A program made the translations under genes and the position numbers. Positions 7,190 to 11,035 of a stretch of DNA of 11,035 nt are shown here, piece by piece. The stretch lies in the NCBI GenBank assembly GCA_003193815.1, contig PSPB01000007.1, positions 1-11,035 on the forward strand, in the 5' to 3' direction. Source of the DNA: Methanobacteriota archaeon. GTDB taxonomy: Archaea; Thermoplasmatota; Poseidoniia; MGIII; CG-Epi1. Within the stretch, counting starts at the first letter, position 1. The number at the start of each line of letters is the position of its first letter. A model generated the notes under the pieces. It was not told the DNA's origin and made no database searches. It worked only from the letters and a program-made list of their open reading frames with translations.

Positions 7190-8602
7190 ATGGAACGCAA
7201 ATGCAAGGTGCTGGTAGTCGGCGCCGGACCGGGAGGCTACGTCGCCGCCATCCGCGCCGGGCAGCTCGGGCTCAAGACAATCATCGTCGAGGGCGACCGC
7301 GCCGGCGGCACCTGCCTGATTCGCGGCTGCATCCCGTCGAAGGCAGTAATCCACGCTGCGAGCCGCTTCGAGGAACTGGGTGCGCACGCTGGCGCGGGCG
7401 AGATGGGCATCTCGCTCCCCGACGGCCCGCTGCTGAACATGGGTGCGCTGGTGGCATGGAAGGAGTCGATTGTCGACAAGCTCAACAGCGGCGTCGAAAC
7501 GCTGCTGAAGAAAGCGGGCGTCGAGCTGCTGCAGGGCTGGGCCACCTTTCGCGACGGAAAGACCTGCGACGTCAGGACGGCCGACGGCAGCGTGAGCGTC
7601 ACGGCCGAGCACGTGATTCTCGCCACAGGCTCGCGGGCGACCGAGCTGCCGTTCATGCCGTTCGGCGGCAACATTATCTCGTCGACCGAGGCGCTCGAGC
7701 TGAAGGAGCTACCGCGCAAGCTGGTGATAATCGGCGCCGGCTACATCGGGCTCGAGCTGGGCATCGCCTACCGTAAGCTCGGCTGCGAAGTGGAATTCAT
7801 CGAGGCGCTGGACCGCATCCTGCCGCTCTACGATGCCGAACTCCTGCGGCCGATTTCGATGTGGCTGCGCAAGCACAAGGTGCCGGTGCATCTCGGTGCG
7901 AAGGCGACGGCAGCGAAGACGCGCGGCAAGACGACGACGGTCGAGTTCACCGACGCCGACGGGAAGCCGCAGAAGGCGAAGGGCGACCGCGTGCTCGTGA
8001 CCGTCGGCCGCCGCCCCTGCACCGAGGACTGGGGGCTGGAGAATATGGCGGTCGACCTGGACGGGCCGTTCGTCAGGGTCGACAGCCGGTGCCGCACGTC
8101 GATGCGCAACGTCTGGGCCATCGGCGACCTTGTCGGCGAGCCGATGCTGGCGCACAAGGCGTCGGCACAGGGCGAGATGGTCGCCGAGATTATCGCTGGC
8201 CACCGCCGCGAGTTCGACCCGGTCGCAATCCCGGCGGTCTGCTTCACCGAGCCCGAAATCGTCGGCGTCGGCCTGACGCCCGCCGAGGCGGAGGAAGCCG
8301 GCATCGCCACGACCATCGGCAAGTTCCCCTTCGGTGCCAGCGGACGCGCGCTGGCGATGCAGGCGGGCGTCGACAGCGGCTTCGTGCGCATCACCGCCCG
8401 GCGCGATGACAACGTCATCGTCGGCATTCACGCCGTCGGCGCGCACGTCGCCGAACTGAGCGGGGAATTTGCGCACGCGCTCGAGATGGGCGCACGGCTG
8501 GAGGACATCGCCGGGACCATCCACGTCCACCCCACGCTGACCGAGGCGTTCGCCGAGGCGGCGCTGGCGGGGCTGGGGCACGCCATCCACGTTGCCAAAT
8601 GA
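7190..8602 (+). CDS. lpd: Dihydrolipoyl dehydrogenase (E3)
   Basis: 470 residues, usual length. It reoxidises dihydrolipoyl-E2 with FAD and passes electrons to NAD+. The FAD motif GAGPGG is at 11-16, the redox-active disulfide is C42/C47 in GGTCLIRGCIPSK, and the NAD motif is GAGYIGLELG at 182-191. The second FAD contact is WAIGDLVGEPMLAHKA (309-324), and the C-terminal catalytic base pair is H447/E452 in HVHPTLTEA. The asparagine usually found after C-L in the disulfide motif is isoleucine here (CLIRGC), which is unusual. GQLGLKTIIVEG, the AWKESIVDKL segment and KKAGVELLQGWA resemble the LpdV-type E3 dedicated to branched-chain complexes. It starts two bases after bkdB and overlaps lipB by four bases (ATGA). 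No Shine-Dalgarno sequence is visible, so it probably depends on translation of the upstream gene. Confidence 0.96.
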   Translation: MERKCKVLVVGAGPGGYVAAIRAGQLGLKTIIVEGDRAGGTCLIRGCIPSKAVIHAASRFEELGAHAGAGEMGISLPDGPLLNMGALVAWKESIVDKLNSGVETLLKKAGVELLQGWATFRDGKTCDVRTADGSVSVTAEHVILATGSRATELPFMPFGGNIISSTEALELKELPRKLVIIGAGYIGLELGIAYRKLGCEVEFIEALDRILPLYDAELLRPISMWLRKHKVPVHLGAKATAAKTRGKTTTVEFTDADGKPQKAKGDRVLVTVGRRPCTEDWGLENMAVDLDGPFVRVDSRCRTSMRNVWAIGDLVGEPMLAHKASAQGEMVAEIIAGHRREFDPVAIPAVCFTEPEIVGVGLTPAEAEEAGIATTIGKFPFGASGRALAMQAGVDSGFVRITARRDDNVIVGIHAVGAHVAELSGEFAHALEMGARLEDIAGTIHVHPTLTEAFAEAALAGLGHAIHVAK

Positions 8603-9273
8603 GCGAGGTCGCAGCGCTGGAAACGCGGGCGCGGCTGGCGCCGGTGACGCTGCTACACGCTGGCCAGCGCACTCACGCCACGGTCGACGCGGTGATGCAG
8701 GCGCTGCAGGCGCAACGCATCGGCGGCGAAATCCCGGACACGCTGATTTTCGTCGAGCACCCCGAGGTCATCACCGTCGGGCGCCGCGCGAAGATCGACG
8801 GCATCACGGCGCCGGAGGGCTACGCGTCGCGCGAAGTGGACCGCGGCGGCGGCATCACCTGGCACGGGCCGGGGCAGCTGGTAGGCTACCCCGTCTTCCG
8901 CTGGCGCGAGGAGTCGATTCGCACGGTAATCACGCTCATCGAGGAGTGGATTCTCAGGGCACTTGCAACTTTCGGCGTTGCTGCCGGGCGCAACCCCGCC
9001 ATGATGGGGGTCTGGCTCAACGGCTTCAAGGTCGCGAGCATCGGGCTGCAATTCAGCCAATGGGTCTCGCGCCACGGCTTCGACGTCAACTTGTCGACGC
9101 CGGGCGACCGATTGCAGGCGGTCCCGGGCTGCGGCCTGCCAGTGGGCCGGCACACGTCGCTGGCGGCGCTCGGGCACGACATTTCGATACGCGCGATGGA
9201 GGCGGCTCTGCTGGCACAGATGCCGGCGGTGCTGGGGCGCGAAATGGCTGCTGAGCGCGGCTGGGATTCCTGA
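8599..9273 (+). CDS. lipB: Lipoyl(octanoyl) transferase
   Basis: 224 residues, normal LipB size. It transfers an octanoyl group, classically from octanoyl-ACP, to the E2 lysine, the step before LipA. The conserved loop DRGGGITWHGPGQLVGYPV spans 81-99. The catalytic lysine is K144 in FKVASIGL and the catalytic cysteine is C178 in PGCGL; their spacing of 34 residues equals that of E. coli K135/C169. HGFDVNLSTP (159-168) is also characteristic. ATG 8599 overlaps the lpd stop (ATGA), making it the last gene of the operon. Its placement with lipA gives a self-contained route for de novo lipoylation of the bkd E2. The octanoyl donor is an open question if the host is an archaeon without standard fatty acid synthesis. 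Confidence 0.95.
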   Translation: MSEVAALETRARLAPVTLLHAGQRTHATVDAVMQALQAQRIGGEIPDTLIFVEHPEVITVGRRAKIDGITAPEGYASREVDRGGGITWHGPGQLVGYPVFRWREESIRTVITLIEEWILRALATFGVAAGRNPAMMGVWLNGFKVASIGLQFSQWVSRHGFDVNLSTPGDRLQAVPGCGLPVGRHTSLAALGHDISIRAMEAALLAQMPAVLGREMAAERGWDS

Positions 9274-9283
9274 CGACCGATAT

Positions 9284-10582
9284 TTAAACAGCGAATGCCT
9301 TTGTATCGGCTTTCACCAGCCGCGACTGGTGGCCTTCCAGAAAGCCGCCGAGCAGGTCGCCCGCGAGCGCCTTACACTCGCCGCAGAACCAGCTGCCATC
9401 GGCGCAGCCGTCATGAATTTCCTTGAGCTTTGTGTCGTCGTCCATCAGGTGGTAAGCGTATAGCTCGAAGACCGGGCATTCGAGCGGACGGCCGCCCGTC
9501 TTCCGATGCTCTTCGACCGTCGCGCCGCCGGTGGTCTGCGCCCGCTTCACCTTGCGCTGCGCGTCGCTGGGCGAGTCGGCGAGGAAGATGGCGCTGTCGG
9601 GTTCGGACGAGGACATCTTGCCGCCGGTGAGGCCGAGCATCAGCCGATGGTAGCTGCTCGAGGGCGCCATGAAGCCGAAGCCACCGTGCGACGCGTCAAC
9701 GTATGCCAGCGCGGCGTCTATATGCTCAACGTCTTCCGCCTTCGCGTCATCGAGGTAGAGTGCACCGTAGTCGACGTTCAGCTCCTGCTTTTTGAAGCCC
9801 ATCTTGGCGCAGAGCTTGCCAGCGTCCTTCAGCAGCTTCGCAATTCCGTCGTTGCCGGTCGCAAAGGCGCCGATGCGGCCGTCCTTCGCCTGCCGGCAGC
9901 GCACCTTGCGCACCGCCGCCACTAGGTCACGCGCCAGCCGCAGGTGCGGGTCCTGATCGACGCCGACCGGGACGAGCGTTGGCCGCGGACCGCCGAACTC
10001 CGCGAGCTGCGGATGGAGGATGTCGCCCGCCTGCACCAGCGGCGCATTGGCGTGCGCGAGGCTGGTCGAGCCGTTGAAGCCATAGAGCGCTTCGAGTTTC
10101 GACCAGTTGACGCGGTGCGAAAGCTGGTGCGCCAGCCGCAGCACCTGCACTCGCTCCGACTGGAAGTAGAACTGGCACGGCTCGAGGCCGAGCGCGACGT
10201 AGTGTCGCAAATATTCCGTGACGGCAAAGTCGCGGCACTCATCGAGCGGCAGGTCGCGCGTCGCCGCCGCTTCGAGGTCGGCGACCGCGATGAAGACGTC
10301 GGTGCCGAGCCGCTGGTAAGCGATGACCTGGTCGAGCAGCATCTTGTGGCCGAGATGCATCTTCCCGGACGGCATCAGCCCGGTCATCAGTGCCGTCGGC
10401 TTCCCGTCGGCAAGCGCGCGGCCGAACAGGTCCCAGCCACGGTGCGCGAAGACGATGCTGCGACGGAACAGCGCCCCTTCCGGCAGCCCTCCAGCGTCGG
10501 GCGTCAGTGTCCCGAGCCCGAACTGGTCGCGCAGCCGCGCGTAGTCCTTGATGCGGTCGCTGGCCCACGGGTCCAGTTCCAT
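9284..10582 (-). CDS. trpS: Tryptophanyl-tRNA synthetase, archaeal type
   Basis: 432 residues. It charges tRNA-Trp with tryptophan as a class Ic synthetase. The HIGH-type motif is HLGH (76-79, in PSGKMHLGHK) and the KMSKS-type motif is KMSSS (322-326, in LTGGKMSSSEPDSAIFL). GVDQDPHLRLARD (207-219) is the conserved region of archaeal/eukaryotic TrpRS, and the N-terminus MELDPWASDRIKDYARL is typical of archaeal enzymes. The ending CGECKALAGDLLGGFLEGHQ is also archaeal-like. About 83 residues (222-304) separate LARDLV from FMAPSSSYH, more than in compact archaeal enzymes, which explains the length over about 380. The start at 10582 was chosen because the DPW motif lies directly after it; the frame stays open to 10747 but that would cross the promoter and enter dinB. 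It converges with lipB, with a 10-base gap. Confidence 0.95.
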   Translation of the reverse strand: MELDPWASDRIKDYARLRDQFGLGTLTPDAGGLPEGALFRRSIVFAHRGWDLFGRALADGKPTALMTGLMPSGKMHLGHKMLLDQVIAYQRLGTDVFIAVADLEAAATRDLPLDECRDFAVTEYLRHYVALGLEPCQFYFQSERVQVLRLAHQLSHRVNWSKLEALYGFNGSTSLAHANAPLVQAGDILHPQLAEFGGPRPTLVPVGVDQDPHLRLARDLVAAVRKVRCRQAKDGRIGAFATGNDGIAKLLKDAGKLCAKMGFKKQELNVDYGALYLDDAKAEDVEHIDAALAYVDASHGGFGFMAPSSSYHRLMLGLTGGKMSSSEPDSAIFLADSPSDAQRKVKRAQTTGGATVEEHRKTGGRPLECPVFELYAYHLMDDDTKLKEIHDGCADGSWFCGECKALAGDLLGGFLEGHQSRLVKADTKAFAV

Positions 10583-10603
10583 CGCTCGCCGACAGTCCGG
10601 GGG

Positions 10604-10616
10604 GTTAAAGGTAATG
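10604..10616. promoter_or_regulatory. Shared divergent promoter of trpS and dinB
   Basis: The 55-base gap between the two divergent start codons (10582 and 10638) is GC-rich except for gttaaaggtaatg. On the plus strand, ttaaagg is about 30 bases before the dinB ATG. On the minus strand the same bases read ctttaac, about 25 bases before the trpS ATG. Both distances suit TATA boxes of leaderless archaeal transcripts, and neither gene has a clear Shine-Dalgarno sequence. One AT patch probably serves both directions. Confidence 0.5.
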
Positions 10617-10637
10617 CGCAGCCGCGCATCCCCCACC

Positions 10638-11035
10638 ATGGAGTGGCCGCACGCAATCCTGCATCTTGACATGGACGCCTTCTTCGTCAACGTCCACCTG
10701 CTCGACCACCCCGAGGACCGCGGGCTACCGCTCGCCATCGGCGGCAAGCCGGGAACGCGCGGCGTCGTCGCGTCGGCCAGCTACGAGGCGCGCCAGCGCG
10801 GCGTTTGCTCGGCGATGCCGGCGACGCAGGCGGCGCGCCGCTGCCCCGAACTCAAGTTCGCCGCGCCCGACTGGGAGCGCATCGAGGGCTGCTCGCGCGA
10901 GGTGATGCGGCGGCTGGCCGAGTTCGGCCCGCTCGAACCGCTCTCGGTCGACGAGGCGTTCGTCGATTTGGGCGAGGCCGCGGTGCCAGAGAAACTGGTG
11001 CCGCGGCTCCGCAAATACATTTCGAGCGAAACCAA
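10638..11035 (+). CDS. dinB: Y-family DNA polymerase IV (DinB/Dpo4), N-terminal part
   Basis: The first 132 residues are present; the gene runs off the right edge. It is a translesion DNA polymerase. The palm motif ILHLDMDAFF carries the metal-binding aspartate D11 and a phenylalanine steric gate (F16). RGVVASASYEARQRGVCSAMP (42-61) is the finger-region signature. LSVDEAFVD (102-110) carries the catalytic pair D105/E106. All three acidic catalytic residues are present. ATG 10638 was chosen because the palm motif begins a few residues later and a TATA-like patch lies about 30 bases upstream; the later in-frame ATG (codon 12) would remove D11. The thumb and little-finger domains lie outside the window, so completeness cannot be judged. 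It is closer in wording to bacterial DinB than to Sulfolobus Dpo4. Confidence 0.92.
   Translation, partial: MEWPHAILHLDMDAFFVNVHLLDHPEDRGLPLAIGGKPGTRGVVASASYEARQRGVCSAMPATQAARRCPELKFAAPDWERIEGCSREVMRRLAEFGPLEPLSVDEAFVDLGEAAVPEKLVPRLRKYISSET

Larger units (their letters stand above)
2749..9273 (+). other. Six-gene operon lipA-bkdA1-bkdA2-bkdB-lpd-lipB
   Basis: All six genes share a strand. Junctions are a 4-base overlap (lipA/bkdA1, GTGA), a 1-base overlap (bkdA1/bkdA2, TGATG), a 1-base gap (bkdA2/bkdB), a 2-base gap (bkdB/lpd) and a 4-base overlap (lpd/lipB, ATGA). No internal gap is large enough for a promoter. The expected single transcript would start from the TATA-like element at 2715-2720. 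It encodes a full 2-oxoacid dehydrogenase complex together with both enzymes that install its lipoyl group. No regulator gene such as bkdR is adjacent. Confidence 0.9.

Noticed and set aside
7709-8590. Minus-strand frame of 293 codons opposite lpd
   Set aside because: Antisense shadow of a conserved E3 gene; no domain recognised.
9274-9290. Possible terminator between the convergent lipB and trpS genes
   Set aside because: Only a 10-base gap with a short AT run (gatatttaaa) partly inside trpS; no hairpin and no convincing oligo-T tract, so no terminator is called.
10583-10747. Longer N-terminus for trpS, starting at 10747
   Set aside because: It would overlap the dinB coding sequence and the shared promoter; archaeal TrpRS normally begins near the DPW motif.

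Overview
This is a GC-rich window of densely packed genes. It most likely comes from an uncultured archaeon, plausibly a marine Euryarchaeota/Thermoplasmatota-type lineage. Three things point that way. The tryptophanyl-tRNA synthetase (9284-10582, minus) is of the archaeal/eukaryotic type. Gene starts are mostly leaderless-looking, with AT-rich TATA-like boxes about 22-32 bases upstream. Shine-Dalgarno sequences are largely absent. The lineage assignment is inference; no rRNA gene is present to settle it.

Layout, left to right. (1) The last 42 codons of an unrecognised gene (2-130) are followed two bases later by a 59-residue, two-helix membrane protein gene (133-312). This small gene is conspicuously AT-rich for the window, about 42% GC by hand count. 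(2) A 470-residue protein (358-1770) joins a glutamate-synthase-type GXGXG beta-helix to a degenerate TIM-barrel-like half. It converges with, and overlaps by 17 bases, a D-amino-acid-oxidase-family flavoenzyme (1754-2695, minus). (3) A 53-base divergent promoter region separates that oxidase from a six-gene block, 2749-9273: lipA, bkdA1 (E1 alpha), bkdA2 (E1 beta), bkdB (E2), lpd (E3), lipB. Every junction is an overlap or a 1-2 base gap, so it is almost certainly one operon. (4) trpS converges on lipB. (5) A second short divergent region (55 bases) separates trpS from the truncated start of a Y-family DNA polymerase (dinB) that runs off the right edge.

How the genes work together. The operon encodes a complete branched-chain 2-oxoacid dehydrogenase complex, plus the two enzymes that make its lipoyl cofactor in place: LipB puts octanoate on the E2 lysine and LipA inserts the two sulfurs. 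All four dehydrogenase subunits read, from memory, like the Pseudomonas-type bkdA1-bkdA2-bkdB-lpdV set in both order and sequence. This suggests that an entire bacterial operon was acquired by an archaeal lineage. The divergently transcribed oxidase would make 2-oxo acids (and ammonia) from amino acids, which are the type of substrate E1 consumes. A linked D-amino-acid/branched-chain catabolic unit is therefore an attractive hypothesis, but it is not shown by sequence alone. No RNA genes, CRISPR arrays, insertion sequences or long gene-free stretches were seen.
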